41,775 nt of DNA from a virus (IMGVR_UViG_3300033149_005173:1-41775); one strand, 5' to 3'. Positions 12,937 through 22,428 are shown, numbered from the stretch's first letter. Made by a program: numbers and translations. Notes: generated by a model not told the origin, from the letters alone.

Positions 12937-15509
12937 AGCACATTTACATCCACTACGTTAGCTGGTGCTTCAGGCGGTGTGATTTGTGTGCCCGTTCTGG
13001 CTAGCACGCTGCCGTGTTCCCGCAGTATTCTCTGCTTTTCTTCTTCCGTGGGCAGCTGCCCCAGTGGCAGTTCCAGCGGCAGATTTTCCCTGGCCCGCCG
13101 CAAATCTTCTTCCTCCGGTATGAAGACCGGCATGTTGCCGTTTTCATCAACCCATAGCGTTCCGTTTTCGGTTACGTATGCGAACCCTGAAAGAACCCTC
13201 TTATCCGCAGTTTCCTTCGCAAGCACTTGGGCGGTTTCCCTTGCTTCTTCTTCGTTGAAAGGCAGCCCCCTTGCCCTTGCATCGTCTTTCAATCGCTGGA
13301 AGTAATACTGTTGCAGTTGTTCCAACGTCGGCTTGTAGGCCACCAGCTTTAGCCCGATGATGCCTTCCTTTTCGGCGTTCTTCCCGACAATCTTTTCAAA
13401 CTGTGATATTGCTGTGTTCTGCAGCCAGTAAGGCTCTCTTGTGATGATGCTGTAGATTTCGTTTGCATGCGGATAATCAGGCGTATTGATATTGCCCTTT
13501 ATCCTGACCGGCACCACCGTCTTGTCGCCGTCTTTGGTCTTCCACGGGACGAACAGGAATTTGTGTTCCAGCATGGCAGTGGTGTATTCTATGGCCTTGT
13601 TGACGGCTGTTTTTTCATCGACCCCGGCATTTATCAGGATGCGGATTCGGTTGCCGTAGATTTTCATTGCCGTATCGTACAAATCCGCTGTTGCGCGGAA
13701 AGTGGGGTCGCGGGTAAACAAGCCGCTGCCGAAGATGGGGCCGTATTTGTCCTTCAGCTTGTCCCTTATTTCATCCAGTACGAAAGCTTTTGCATCGTCT
13801 TCCGTCTTGAAGGGTGTGCCCGATCCGACGGCTGTGATGCCGGTTATGTCTATACCCTCAATGAATTGCATACTGCGCAGCTGTTCTATCAGCTGCTGCA
13901 TCTTTGTGTCATTCTGCAGCGTACCGTCATCCCTTGCCAGGAAGATGGCTTGCAGGATTGTGCCGTCCTTGCCTGATGCGCTATCCAAGGCGCGGATTTC
14001 AAGGGCTGGTTGTGCTTTGGTTATCGTTGCCAGCAGCCTTGCCGATTGCAGGGCTTCGCTGGGTGTGCCGTACTTGATGTTGTTCAAGTGATAGGCTAGG
14101 CGGTTCCGCGGTATGATACCGGTACTGGTCAATACTATCGCTTCGATGTCGGAAGGGATTTCACCCGTCTGCGGGTCGGCGTATCTTTTCAAGTGGTTCT
14201 CTACAAGCGTTCTGTTGGACGCAGTGTCCGGCAGGACCCGTGGCGGTGCCTTGCCGCTTATCATGTCGCTTATCTGTTTTTCCGCGACGTTGGCTTCGAC
14301 TTGCTTGCCGACCGCACCGACGATGTATCGGTACTGTTCAACGGTAATGCCCATACCGTTGTCGGGGTTTTCGAAGTCGTATGCCTTCAGCAGGTCGGTT
14401 GCTGTCTTGATTGCCCTTTCCCCTGAAAGGGTGCCTTCGTAGTACCGCTGTAAGATAGCCCGTACCCGCAAGGCCCTCACCCTGTCCGATGCAACCCGCT
14501 GCAGATATTTCGCATCTTCTTGCACTTCGGGGTTCTTGGACAAGTGTTTCTGCAGTTCGACAACCGTGTTCAGGTCCCCTTCCCCGGCCGCATCCCGCAT
14601 CTTGTTGATGACGTGGCTGTCGATGATGCTGGTTGCTTCAGCTTTAGTCAGTATCTTGTCTTCGACGTGTTGCTGGACGATTTGCTTGATTGTTTCCACC
14701 GGCGCGTTTTCTTGCTGCCGTTGTGCAAGATCGTCCAGAACTATTTTGAGCTGCTTGGCGATTTGCTGTTGTTGCCTGATAACAGCACGATGTTCCAGTG
14801 CAGCGAAATCGGCGATGAACTTGCCGTTGGCGGCTTCTTTAATTATGTGCAGCAGTTCGATGTTGCCGCTTTCGGCTGCGGCTTCCGCTGCGGTAAGCAA
14901 TGTTCGTCGCATGACTTCAAGCGGCGACAGCCACGGTAGTGCCTTACGGGCTTCATCGACCACAGCGATTATGTCTTCCGGCGTCTTTGCTGTCTGTACG
15001 GATGATGAATATGTCTGCAGCAGTTCTGCGGCCTGTTCCTGTCGCAGTTGTTCCCGCTGCCTGATGAAGGCTGGCGTAAGCGTAGCCGTCATCGACGTAA
15101 CGAAGGTCTGCGCCATAGGCCCCGGCATGCCGTCGGCATATTCCATTGCCAGCTGCTTGGCGTAGTCCGCTGCCGACATGCCTTCAGGCACAAGCAGTTG
15201 CTTCTCTTGGATTTTCTCAAGCAAAGAAGGCGCCAGTTCGCGGTACCGTTGGAATCCCGCCCCGCGGTAAAGGTTCTGCATCCGCTGGGCATGGTATTCC
15301 AGGGACTGCGAAATCCTGGCCGCGCCTTGTGCTGCTGCGCCCAGCGCCGCTTGCAACTGCGCGAGCTTGGTAGCCGGGACTGATACGGGTGGAATGGGTA
15401 CAACGCCGGGCGCAGTCAGCTCATAGTTTATCCCCTGCCTGGGCAATCGCCTTGTCCTGGTTCTTGCGTATCCCGTTAATGGCTTGCTGTATTCCAGTTG
15501 CACTGCCAT
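12927..15509 (-). CDS. Internal virion protein (T7 gp15-like), 860 aa
   Basis: The gene follows the gp14-like gene and precedes the gp16-like gene, the T7 order; T7 gp15 is 747 aa. The product is largely helical, rich in Gln/Ala/Lys, with coiled-coil-like segments about residues 60-260 and 580-760. There is no signal peptide or membrane segment. It starts at ATG 15509 behind AGGGAAACTGAAAT. It is expected to be ejected with the DNA into the host envelope. The assignment rests on order and size; no catalytic motif is visible. Confidence 0.85.
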   Translation of the reverse strand: MAVQLEYSKPLTGYARTRTRRLPRQGINYELTAPGVVPIPPVSVPATKLAQLQAALGAAAQGAARISQSLEYHAQRMQNLYRGAGFQRYRELAPSLLEKIQEKQLLVPEGMSAADYAKQLAMEYADGMPGPMAQTFVTSMTATLTPAFIRQREQLRQEQAAELLQTYSSSVQTAKTPEDIIAVVDEARKALPWLSPLEVMRRTLLTAAEAAAESGNIELLHIIKEAANGKFIADFAALEHRAVIRQQQQIAKQLKIVLDDLAQRQQENAPVETIKQIVQQHVEDKILTKAEATSIIDSHVINKMRDAAGEGDLNTVVELQKHLSKNPEVQEDAKYLQRVASDRVRALRVRAILQRYYEGTLSGERAIKTATDLLKAYDFENPDNGMGITVEQYRYIVGAVGKQVEANVAEKQISDMISGKAPPRVLPDTASNRTLVENHLKRYADPQTGEIPSDIEAIVLTSTGIIPRNRLAYHLNNIKYGTPSEALQSARLLATITKAQPALEIRALDSASGKDGTILQAIFLARDDGTLQNDTKMQQLIEQLRSMQFIEGIDITGITAVGSGTPFKTEDDAKAFVLDEIRDKLKDKYGPIFGSGLFTRDPTFRATADLYDTAMKIYGNRIRILINAGVDEKTAVNKAIEYTTAMLEHKFLFVPWKTKDGDKTVVPVRIKGNINTPDYPHANEIYSIITREPYWLQNTAISQFEKIVGKNAEKEGIIGLKLVAYKPTLEQLQQYYFQRLKDDARARGLPFNEEEARETAQVLAKETADKRVLSGFAYVTENGTLWVDENGNMPVFIPEEEDLRRARENLPLELPLGQLPTEEEKQRILREHGSVLARTGTQITPPEAPANVVDVNVLWP

Positions 15510-15521
15510 ATTTCAGTTTCC

Positions 15522-16046
15522 CTAAACGTTTGTGCGTCCTGACAGTTGCTGCATGGTTTGCATGCGCTTTATTGCCAGGCCGGTGTTAACTAGTTGCGGT
15601 GCGTATGCTGCAAACGATTCAAATGCTGCCAGGCCGGGCGATATTGTCCGCCCTTGCAGCCTTGCCATGTTTGCCTGTGCCGCTGTTCTGGCGTACTGAA
15701 CCTGGTTCAGGTAATTCTGTTGGATGATTTTTTCATTCAGTGCCGTTTCGTAGAGTGTTTGGCGGATAAGGGCATCGTAGCTGCCTGCTATACCGACCCC
15801 GGCTTCGCCTGCAGCGACGCGCAGGCGGCCGATTATCTGTTGTGCCCTTGCAATGTTCCGCATCTTTTCCAATCCCGCTTGTTCTGCAAGTTGTTTCTGC
15901 TGAATCCGCAAGGCCTCCGCCTGCGACTTCATGGATGCTTCAATCGCCTCGTTCTGTGCCTTGGCTGCAGCGTAGGATGCGTAGGTAGCCCCTGCTGTTG
16001 CCGCTATTTCGGTTATCACCAATGCCGGTATCACTGCTTCAGCCAT
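15522..16046 (-). CDS. Internal virion protein (T7 gp14-like), 174 aa
   Basis: ATG 16046 was chosen because it lies at the stop of the upstream gene behind GGGTGGTTAAG. The protein has an N-terminal hydrophobic Ala/Gly segment (VITEIAATAGATYASYAAAKA) followed by Gln/Ala-rich helices, the pattern of T7 gp14 (196 aa), which inserts into the outer membrane during ejection. The motif RVAAGEAGVGIAGSYDALIRQ near residue 80 and QANMARLQGR near 130 are typical of this family. It is the first of the three ejection genes. Confidence 0.88.
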   Translation of the reverse strand: MAEAVIPALVITEIAATAGATYASYAAAKAQNEAIEASMKSQAEALRIQQKQLAEQAGLEKMRNIARAQQIIGRLRVAAGEAGVGIAGSYDALIRQTLYETALNEKIIQQNYLNQVQYARTAAQANMARLQGRTISPGLAAFESFAAYAPQLVNTGLAIKRMQTMQQLSGRTNV

Positions 16047-16047
16047 C

Positions 16048-16656
16048 TTAACCACCCCTTGGGATGTAATCGGCTATTATTTCCACCGCTGATATTGTAA
16101 ACGGCGCAGGGCCGTCGTCCGTAACTGCCAGCGTCTGCTTATCTGACTTGCCTTGGAACCATGCCTTGAAAAAACCTTCGCGTTCGGTAAGTGCCCGCCA
16201 GGGTGTAAAGGTTGCCGTCCTTATCCCGCTGTTGCTGTTCCACGGTCTGTTGCGCATCGTCGATTGCAGCTTGTAGCTGCCGCTGTTTCTGTGTGCAGTT
16301 GTCAGCTGCCTTACCAGCAGGAAGGCGTCTATGTCGGCGTTGTTGTTGACATCCCTGAAGTACGGCCTGGAAAACGTACATGTGGCTGTGAACTTCCTGC
16401 CGATAATCACCTCGCCCGCCGTAAGGTCCTGGTCGTTGACCCTCACAATCCCGTCTTGCACGCTGTCGGGTGTAATGACCTTGCCGGCGTAGTTGTCGTC
16501 GGGATTGTCCGGATCGTAGCTGCCGAAATCGGGGCCGAGGACGATGGCGTTCAGCGTAGTGTCGGCAGTTGGAACGTAGAAGATGGTGTCGTTGCCATCA
16601 AGTTCACCTTGGCATTTCATCATTCTGTCAAGATGTACGATGTACGGCCATGCCAT
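16048..16656 (-). CDS. Tail nozzle C-terminal domain as a separate protein (T7 gp12 C-part)
   Basis: This 202-aa protein starts with WPYIVHLDRM, then a beta-rich region. It then has VIIGRKFTATCTFSRPYFRD (about 90-110), LLVRQLTTAHRNSGSYKL and a final PFTISAVEIIADYI. These match the layout of the C-terminal third of T7 gp12-like tail nozzle proteins (VG..Y..RF.FSR, LQLR...VNY.DSGAY, ..IESAEWEG), including the LDR stretch that normally follows the propeller domain. It lacks the N-terminal two thirds, which are in the gene at 16658-19825. ATG 16656 begins 1 nt after that gene's TAA, in another frame, with AAGG as ribosome site, so the two parts are coupled and probably assemble together. Confidence 0.8.
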   Translation of the reverse strand: MAWPYIVHLDRMMKCQGELDGNDTIFYVPTADTTLNAIVLGPDFGSYDPDNPDDNYAGKVITPDSVQDGIVRVNDQDLTAGEVIIGRKFTATCTFSRPYFRDVNNNADIDAFLLVRQLTTAHRNSGSYKLQSTMRNRPWNSNSGIRTATFTPWRALTEREGFFKAWFQGKSDKQTLAVTDDGPAPFTISAVEIIADYIPRGG

Positions 16657-16657
16657 C

Positions 16658-19600
16658 TTACCTTATCCCCTTTGCTGCCGCGCCGCTTCTGCCCGGCGCC
16701 GGCAATTCCGTCATTGACGACCATGCACCTAATGAAAGTTTTGCTGCATCCTGGTAGTAGGTTGTCGCATCGTGCCCGCCGTAGATGTAGATGTTGCCGT
16801 TCATGTAGGCGGCCGCGATGTCCTGTCGTGCATTGCCGGGTATGTTGCTGACCGATACCCACGAATCGGTTGACGGGTGATAGTATTTCGACGTTTTGAC
16901 GTACTCGCCGCTGTCGTCGTCATAGCCGCCGAAGAAGTAGAATCGCGTGTGTAGTATGGCGCAGCCCGGCTGAACCCAGCTGAACGGCATGGATGAACTT
17001 TGTGTGGACCAGCTGTCGCTGGAAATCTGATACTTGTAAACGTACTTGTAAACGCCGCATGCCATGTAGAAGTTGCCGTAGTAATCGGCCATAGCCTTCA
17101 GTCCGCCGCCGCGTGCCGTTTCCGGCATTTCGTGTAATAGAATCCAGCTTGTTTCATCTGACTTGGCGGCGGCCTTCTGCGGTGCCAATCCGTTGTAGCC
17201 GCCGAAGGTGTAAACGTATGACGGCCGGAAACCCCCGTAGCCGTTGTAATTCAAATAATCGCCACTCAAATCCGGCAGCGCTGTCCACGAATCCGTTGAA
17301 TCGTATTTATCGCAGTTCGGCACCGCGCCGCTGGCATTGCCGCCAAGGATGTAGATGCTGTTGGCAGCGCCTGCCGTCTGCGGCAATGACCTTGCATCAT
17401 GGCTGCCCCGTGTCGGTATAGCGGTTTTTGTGGACCAGCTGTCTGTGGCGACGTTGTGTTGGTCGTTGTCTTTGAGATAGGTTGAAGGGGCGGATGCCCC
17501 GCCGATGACGTTTATCAAGCCGGTAAAGACCGTGCTTTTCGTCCATGTCGTCGGGAAGCTGTCGGTTTCGTAATCATCCCGCGGACTGATGGGGTCGTCG
17601 TAGTTGAGGTTGTCAATCGTTTCGATGTTAAACCCGTCGGTGGTTTCGACAAGCATGTAAAGACTGGTCGAAATCATCGTGGCATCGGCGATACGGTAGC
17701 TGTCGTCGAAAACATAGGTGGTCCATGCCGACTGGTCCTTGTTAAGGCCCGACCAGTGGAAGCGGTACATGAAGATTCTGTTGCCGTCTTTCGGGATGAC
17801 GAAAACACAGTTGTCATTTGCGGATACTGCTATCGACCGTATTTCCGCCGGCAGCAGATGCGGCGTATGACTGGTCGTATCCGCCGCTTCATTTGCCACG
17901 CGGGAATCGTTGTAGAAGTATTCGTACAGTGCCGTTGTTCCGCTTTTCAGGCCGATGAAGTAGAGCAGGTTGCCGATGGTGCGGGGCTTAACCGACAGCG
18001 ACTTGTAGGTGGTTGATGGTTCTATTGCCGCCGTTTCTGCGGTAAGGTTATCCGGCGTATTCAGCTCGAACTGGCTTCCCGCCTTCGTGAAGATTATCAG
18101 CGTCTTGCGGAAAGGTACGATGTAGTCGATGATGGTTACTTCGTGCGATGTAAGCGTCAGGTCTATGGGGTCCGAATCGACAACGTTGTTGGCATTGTCA
18201 AGATAGAAGTTGAACAAGTCGCCTGCTTGACTGAATACGATGTATTCATCACCGGCCAGGACAAGGCGGTTGCGATGCAGGGTAATGTCCGAAATGGTAA
18301 CTTGATTTTCCCAGATGGATGGGATGGGATTGTTGTTTTCATCCCCGCTTGCCCTGGCAGACCAGTCTATGGTGGACAGAGTGAACTGTGCCGGCGTATC
18401 ACCGCTGCGCACCGCCGTCCTTACCAGCTTTATCGGCATGGTGGTTTCATCTATCATGGCGTTCGGCTGGTTGGGCGGTGCGGTGGATGTCCAGCGGTCC
18501 TCCGGTGCCAAAGTCAGCGTTGTAGGCGTGCCCGTGCCTTTATGCGATGTGGCGTTACCCCAGTAGAATGGGCGGTTTTTTTTAGTGTAATCATAGCCGC
18601 TGGACGGGGCTTCGGTACCGAAGATTTCCGCAGTTTCCCCGCGATATGAACACGTAATGACGAAATGCCCTTTTGCCGTACCTTCGCCTGTGTCCACCCA
18701 GCTTACAAGTGCATCAAAGGCGCCGTTGGCCCGCAAGGCATCCTGGAACTCCTTGGCAACGTCATCCATATCCGTAAAGGCGCCCGGTTCAACGTCGATG
18801 ATTGCCTCAAAGCTGTTCTTGATTCTTGCCTTTTCCGGCAGTGGCGAACCGGTGGCACCTATTTCAACGTCATTGACATCGCTTGTGGCAATGCTGGTTT
18901 CAAGGACGATGGCATCATCGCTTTCTTTATATGCGATGGTGTACCAATCTGGTGTAATACCGCCACTTCCGCCTGCCACCCAGATTTGATCGCCGACTTG
19001 CCAGTCGTAGTCGGCGAAGGCGCCGGTTTTGGTAAGCTTCTTATCAGCGGCGGTCCATGAAACGTTGGTTTCGTGGATGTTGTTCCTGCCCCAGGTTATC
19101 TTGAATCCGCCTGGGTTCATATCATCGTTGTCGTAGTAACCTGACGCTCTTGCCCATGCCCCTTTTACGGTGCCGAACACAACGTGGGCGAAGGTAGCCT
19201 TGTTTGCCGGCGTGGATTGGTCGGGGTCAGGGTCGTAGTAGTAATACTCTTCCGCCGTGGCATCTGTGGATTCTACCCTATGCCTTTCGCCAACGCCGTT
19301 GGTGAGGTCCCACATCCCTTTTTGTGTTGAACCGTCCCCGGAAGGCGTATAACTGATAAGGGCATCGTAATCGTTGTGGGTCCCGTCAACGGTGTAGTCC
19401 GGTGATGCCTTGCCCTTGGCTTGAACTTTTCGGTTAAGGATGATGGTGTAATCTTCGATGGTGATTAGTTGCAGGTCGTCCGCCGTGGCATTTTCGGCAT
19501 TGATGTAGTCGATGGCATCTTGGCTTGCTGTAACATCACATTCCAGGCCGTCGGTGTGGAAGACGCGGATTACGCCTTCGCCGTAAACGACGAAGTATTT

Positions 19601-19825
19601 TTCATCCTGGTCGCGTTCGATGGAATAGAGGCGATAGTCGCCATCATTTAAAAGGTCGTCAACCTTACAGATGAAGACGGTTCCCGGTCGCTTGGATGCG
19701 CCTTCTGCAACGTCGAACAGGATGTTGACGGCATCTTCCACTTGGTGTGGAAACCGCAGATGCGCAGGCTGCTGGGATATACCCCCGTAAAGTGCCGGTA
19801 TTGCTATCCGTACTTCTTCTGCCAT
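16658..19825 (-). CDS. Tail nozzle protein (T7 gp12-like) N-part fused to a Kelch propeller
   Basis: 1055 aa against 794 for T7 gp12. Residues 1 to about 745 show the gp12 signature: a start with a GGISQQP motif and KRPGT, then the VTISDITLHRNRLVLAG region, VDYIVPF-type strands and ending LYMLVETTDGFNIETIDN. Residues about 765-1055 are six Kelch-type repeats of about 48 aa. Each has a hydrophobic strand plus GG (VIGG, ILGG, TFGG, MACG, FFGG, IYGG) and a downstream TDSW-type tryptophan. The conserved gp12 C-terminus is in the next gene. The nozzle closes the tail tube and contacts the cell surface; an added propeller could bind a receptor or fibre. It starts at ATG 19825 overlapping the gp11-like gene. 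Confidence 0.88.
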   Translation of the reverse strand: MAEEVRIAIPALYGGISQQPAHLRFPHQVEDAVNILFDVAEGASKRPGTVFICKVDDLLNDGDYRLYSIERDQDEKYFVVYGEGVIRVFHTDGLECDVTASQDAIDYINAENATADDLQLITIEDYTIILNRKVQAKGKASPDYTVDGTHNDYDALISYTPSGDGSTQKGMWDLTNGVGERHRVESTDATAEEYYYYDPDPDQSTPANKATFAHVVFGTVKGAWARASGYYDNDDMNPGGFKITWGRNNIHETNVSWTAADKKLTKTGAFADYDWQVGDQIWVAGGSGGITPDWYTIAYKESDDAIVLETSIATSDVNDVEIGATGSPLPEKARIKNSFEAIIDVEPGAFTDMDDVAKEFQDALRANGAFDALVSWVDTGEGTAKGHFVITCSYRGETAEIFGTEAPSSGYDYTKKNRPFYWGNATSHKGTGTPTTLTLAPEDRWTSTAPPNQPNAMIDETTMPIKLVRTAVRSGDTPAQFTLSTIDWSARASGDENNNPIPSIWENQVTISDITLHRNRLVLAGDEYIVFSQAGDLFNFYLDNANNVVDSDPIDLTLTSHEVTIIDYIVPFRKTLIIFTKAGSQFELNTPDNLTAETAAIEPSTTYKSLSVKPRTIGNLLYFIGLKSGTTALYEYFYNDSRVANEAADTTSHTPHLLPAEIRSIAVSANDNCVFVIPKDGNRIFMYRFHWSGLNKDQSAWTTYVFDDSYRIADATMISTSLYMLVETTDGFNIETIDNLNYDDPISPRDDYETDSFPTTWTKSTVFTGLINVIGGASAPSTYLKDNDQHNVATDSWSTKTAIPTRGSHDARSLPQTAGAANSIYILGGNASGAVPNCDKYDSTDSWTALPDLSGDYLNYNGYGGFRPSYVYTFGGYNGLAPQKAAAKSDETSWILLHEMPETARGGGLKAMADYYGNFYMACGVYKYVYKYQISSDSWSTQSSSMPFSWVQPGCAILHTRFYFFGGYDDDSGEYVKTSKYYHPSTDSWVSVSNIPGNARQDIAAAYMNGNIYIYGGHDATTYYQDAAKLSLGAWSSMTELPAPGRSGAAAKGIR

Positions 19826-19826
19826 C

Positions 19827-20405
19827 TTAATCCTGTGCCAAGATTCTCATCGCATCATACGTATCGAACACGTTGGCCCGCCGCAGGTCGGTATCTTCCT
19901 GCCTTGCAGCGATGCGGGCCTGGTACATTTCCTGTTGCAGGATGTTATCATCCACCAAGCCGCGCTTCTTGTTCCGTTGGAACTTCACTGCCGCTGCCTT
20001 GGCGATGTAGTAGGCCAGAAGCGGCGGCAGGACTTCAAAATCAAGGTTCTGAACAACGTCAAGCTCTATTTCATCTTCATCGAACTCGTCAGTATCGTTT
20101 TCAATGTCGTACACGTAGCCATTGCGCAGAACCAGTTTCATGTAAATGGACTTCCCAGCCGGGGTGATGGAAAGGATGCCGGGATCTTCAGACGACAGGT
20201 CTATCTTGTTGTTGGCATCCGGCTGGTATGCCTTTTCTTCCACGGTGTTGCAGAACCAGCCTTCGGCAAGGATTTTTTCGCACGTGCTTTCCAGCAGCAC
20301 TTTTGCTTCGTATTCTTCGCTGCCGTCGTCGGAATCCGGCAATGATGCTACAGGCGGTTCACCTATAGCTGCCAGCATTTCGTTAACTGCTTCCAGCTTC
20401 GTCAT
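19827..20405 (-). CDS. Tail tubular protein A (T7 gp11-like), 192 aa
   Basis: This is the adaptor ring between portal and nozzle. The opening MTKLEAVNEMLAAIGEPPV and SLPDSDDGSEEYEAKVLL are characteristic, as are LLAYYIAKAAAVKFQRNK (about 140) and the closing Arg-rich helix DTDLRRANVFDTYDAMRIL. Length agrees with T7 gp11 (196 aa). ATG 20405 (behind TTGAGG) is preferred to a TTG 15 bases upstream. The start lies inside the end of the preceding gene and the stop adjoins the nozzle gene. Confidence 0.93.
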   Translation of the reverse strand: MTKLEAVNEMLAAIGEPPVASLPDSDDGSEEYEAKVLLESTCEKILAEGWFCNTVEEKAYQPDANNKIDLSSEDPGILSITPAGKSIYMKLVLRNGYVYDIENDTDEFDEDEIELDVVQNLDFEVLPPLLAYYIAKAAAVKFQRNKKRGLVDDNILQQEMYQARIAARQEDTDLRRANVFDTYDAMRILAQD

Positions 20406-21015
20406 TGTTATTGTCCTCAAGCAACCTTTCCACCTGGTATCCGTTCTTCGCCCTTTCGGCGACCGCGTTCTTGTCCGTCAGGAACTTCACTATGCTGGTC
20501 CGGTCTGCCGGCGGTAAGGCAATTATCATTTCGTAGCTTGCCGGCGACAGTCTGCCTGCCGTTGCCAAGTCTATAATGGCAAGCAATTTGGCGCGTTCGA
20601 CCCACATTTCCCTTTCCAGTTCATGCCGTCGCGTGTCGTCAATGTCGCCCAGCCTTTCCTTTAGGGCAACGGCTTGGGTATAGAAGCGGTCAAGTTCGCG
20701 TCTTGTGGTATGGATGGATGTAAGAATATCTTCCAGCTCAAGCTTCTTTAGTTGTATTTCCAAATCCCTGCGTCTTTGCTTTATCGGGCAGCCGTCGCTT
20801 TGCTGTTGTAACTGGTCTATGTCCAGTTCTATCATCTGTCGCTTGATTTCCAGCCGCTTCAAGGCCTTATGCCTGGCAACCAGCTCGCGTAACGCCTGCC
20901 GGTACATGCCGTAAGTGGTCGGGCCGCCTTTGCCGGTAATGAAGTAATCCATCTGAAAATCGGAATGACCGTGCAAATGGTCGGCCAGCAACTTGTCTAT
21001 GATTCCATCGGCCAT
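20383..21015 (-). CDS. Coiled-coil structural protein, 210 aa
   Basis: I chose ATG 21015 (MADGIIDKLLADHLHG), which lies within the end of the previous gene behind AAAGGGAAAAGGC. Residues about 50-150 form a long charged helix with heptad-like Leu/Ile spacing (LKRLEIKRQMIELDIDQL, ELEREMWVERAKLLAII). The C-terminus is acidic. No family is recognised. Its place directly before gp11 suggests a tail or head-tail role; in other T7-like phages small virion proteins occupy similar sites. Confidence 0.65.
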   Translation of the reverse strand: MADGIIDKLLADHLHGHSDFQMDYFITGKGGPTTYGMYRQALRELVARHKALKRLEIKRQMIELDIDQLQQQSDGCPIKQRRRDLEIQLKKLELEDILTSIHTTRRELDRFYTQAVALKERLGDIDDTRRHELEREMWVERAKLLAIIDLATAGRLSPASYEMIIALPPADRTSIVKFLTDKNAVAERAKNGYQVERLLEDNNNDEAGSS

Positions 21016-21224
21016 GCCTTTTCCCTTTGCAGTTGTTCCTTCACCACCTTGAATAGCGTAGAAAGCCGCTGGCACACGTCGGTAACGTCCATCCCTTGCC
21101 GCCAGTAGCGGCGCAGGACGGATACGTCATCATGGCACCGTGCCAAGATGGCGTTCGCTTGTGCCGGCCCTTCGCTGTGCTTTTCCAGCACCTTTGCTAC
21201 GATTTCCTGCCATTCGCTGTTCAT
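20997..21224 (-). CDS. Hypothetical protein, 75 aa
   Basis: ATG 21224 overlaps the stop of the upstream gene. The product is helical with Trp/Arg (VLRRYWRQGMDVTDVCQRL) and no membrane segment. Its last codons overlap the start of the coiled-coil protein, so the three genes from 21541 to 20383 form a coupled series. Function is unknown; the position suggests a virion or assembly protein. Confidence 0.6.
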   Translation of the reverse strand: MNSEWQEIVAKVLEKHSEGPAQANAILARCHDDVSVLRRYWRQGMDVTDVCQRLSTLFKVVKEQLQREKAWPMES

Positions 21225-21541
21225 TCGATTGCATAGAACCTCTGCAATGCATCGCTGATTTTTTCATCCATCGTAGTGGTGAACGGTGGGTCGGAAATCT
21301 TCAGCCGCGCTTTTATCCATGCAACGTCGCGTTCGATGTTGCGCAGTCGTTGGTCAAGCGCTTTGTTGTTCTGGTTAAGCTCATCTATGGCGTGGTACAT
21401 GTTTGCGACCTTAACCCGCACTTCAGCCAGTTCAGTGTGAACACGAACCATATCAACGGCAAGCCAACCGATGACTGCGGCAATGAGACCAGCGGCAAAG
21501 ATGCCGACCCTCATTAGCCTGGAAACGGCCTTGTTTTCCAT
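21221..21541 (-). CDS. Membrane-anchored coiled-coil protein, 106 aa
   Basis: ATG 21541 (MENKAVSRLMRVG) follows GAGGTGATAGCA. An N-terminal basic stretch leads into one membrane helix (VGIFAAGLIAAVIGWLAVDMV, about 11-31), then a long coiled coil (ELAEVRVKVANMYHAIDEL through about 85). This architecture fits an inner-membrane spanin of the Rz class, or a tail-associated membrane protein. The holin and lipoprotein genes lie 1.5 kb upstream in transcription, separated by adhesin-like genes, so the spanin assignment is only one option. Confidence 0.6.
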   Translation of the reverse strand: MENKAVSRLMRVGIFAAGLIAAVIGWLAVDMVRVHTELAEVRVKVANMYHAIDELNQNNKALDQRLRNIERDVAWIKARLKISDPPFTTTMDEKISDALQRFYAIE

Positions 21542-21546
21542 TGCTA

Positions 21547-22413
21547 TCACCTCAAAATGCGAAACACCTTGTGCCCATCCGCGCCATCGCCACCGTCGCC
21601 ATTGCCGGCACCACCGCTTACATCCACTTTTGCCTTGTCGGCATCACTTAACGCGTAACTCGTCCATATCTCAACGTACCCACCACCACCGCCGCCGGTG
21701 TTGGTGCCTCGGCCGCCCTCACCCTTGGCTTCTATTTTTCCGCTGGCACCGAAGATTATGCGCGGGGCATATAAGATGATTATCCCGCCGCCGTTGCCGC
21801 CACGTGCGGAAGTGTTACCACCACCACCGCCGCCGGCGCAGTAACGAAACGGGCGGCCTGGGCCAATCCATTCGTCGCGGTCAAAATTGGAGTCGATGAT
21901 GTCGTTGCCATTTTGGGCTGGGCTGCCGCCTGTGGCCTTTTGGCTCGTGTAGCCCGCAGGGAAAAAGGCGTAATCAGTCTCACCCCGTGCGACGAAGGCA
22001 TCATTGCCGTCGGCCGACCCGCCACCGCCGACGACGGGCCAGATGGTGAAATCGTAAAGCATGTGGGTAACACCGGCGGAAATATGCAGCCCAGGTGGCA
22101 ATCCATCGCTCGCTGTTCCCACATCCCCAAAAACGCCGTTGTTGTTGATTTTCCGCGTTACCCCCGTCGCGCTCAGCGTCCCGTTGATTTCGATGAAATC
22201 CTGTGCGCGGATAACGCATATCGCACCCTTGTCATGCGCCCAGGCCGGCACGGACAAGGTTCGTCCTTGTAAGATGGTCAGCGACACGTAATTCAAATCT
22301 GTTTTCGTCAGCGTTTCGTTCGTGCCAACGGTCTTCGTTCCGTCGCTGCCGTCGCCGAACTGCCACGGCAAGTTGCGTCGGCCGATGGGCTTGTTTATTA
22401 CAGGGTAAGCCAT
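21547..22413 (-). CDS. Glycine-rich adhesin-like structural protein, 288 aa
   Basis: ATG 22413 (MAYPVINKPIGRRN) lies behind GAGGGTGAAGTG. The N-terminal half is beta-rich. The C-terminal half has repeated poly-Gly runs (CAGGGGGGNTSARGG, EGGRGTNTGGGGGG, GNGDGGDGADG) separated by short strands. Such runs are known from phage tip adhesins that pack polyglycine helices, for example the gp38 type of T-even phages. It may bind a host surface glycan or decorate the particle; which of the two cannot be told from sequence. Confidence 0.65.
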   Translation of the reverse strand: MAYPVINKPIGRRNLPWQFGDGSDGTKTVGTNETLTKTDLNYVSLTILQGRTLSVPAWAHDKGAICVIRAQDFIEINGTLSATGVTRKINNNGVFGDVGTASDGLPPGLHISAGVTHMLYDFTIWPVVGGGGSADGNDAFVARGETDYAFFPAGYTSQKATGGSPAQNGNDIIDSNFDRDEWIGPGRPFRYCAGGGGGGNTSARGGNGGGIIILYAPRIIFGASGKIEAKGEGGRGTNTGGGGGGYVEIWTSYALSDADKAKVDVSGGAGNGDGGDGADGHKVFRILR

Positions 22414-22428
22414 CACTTCACCCTCCTC

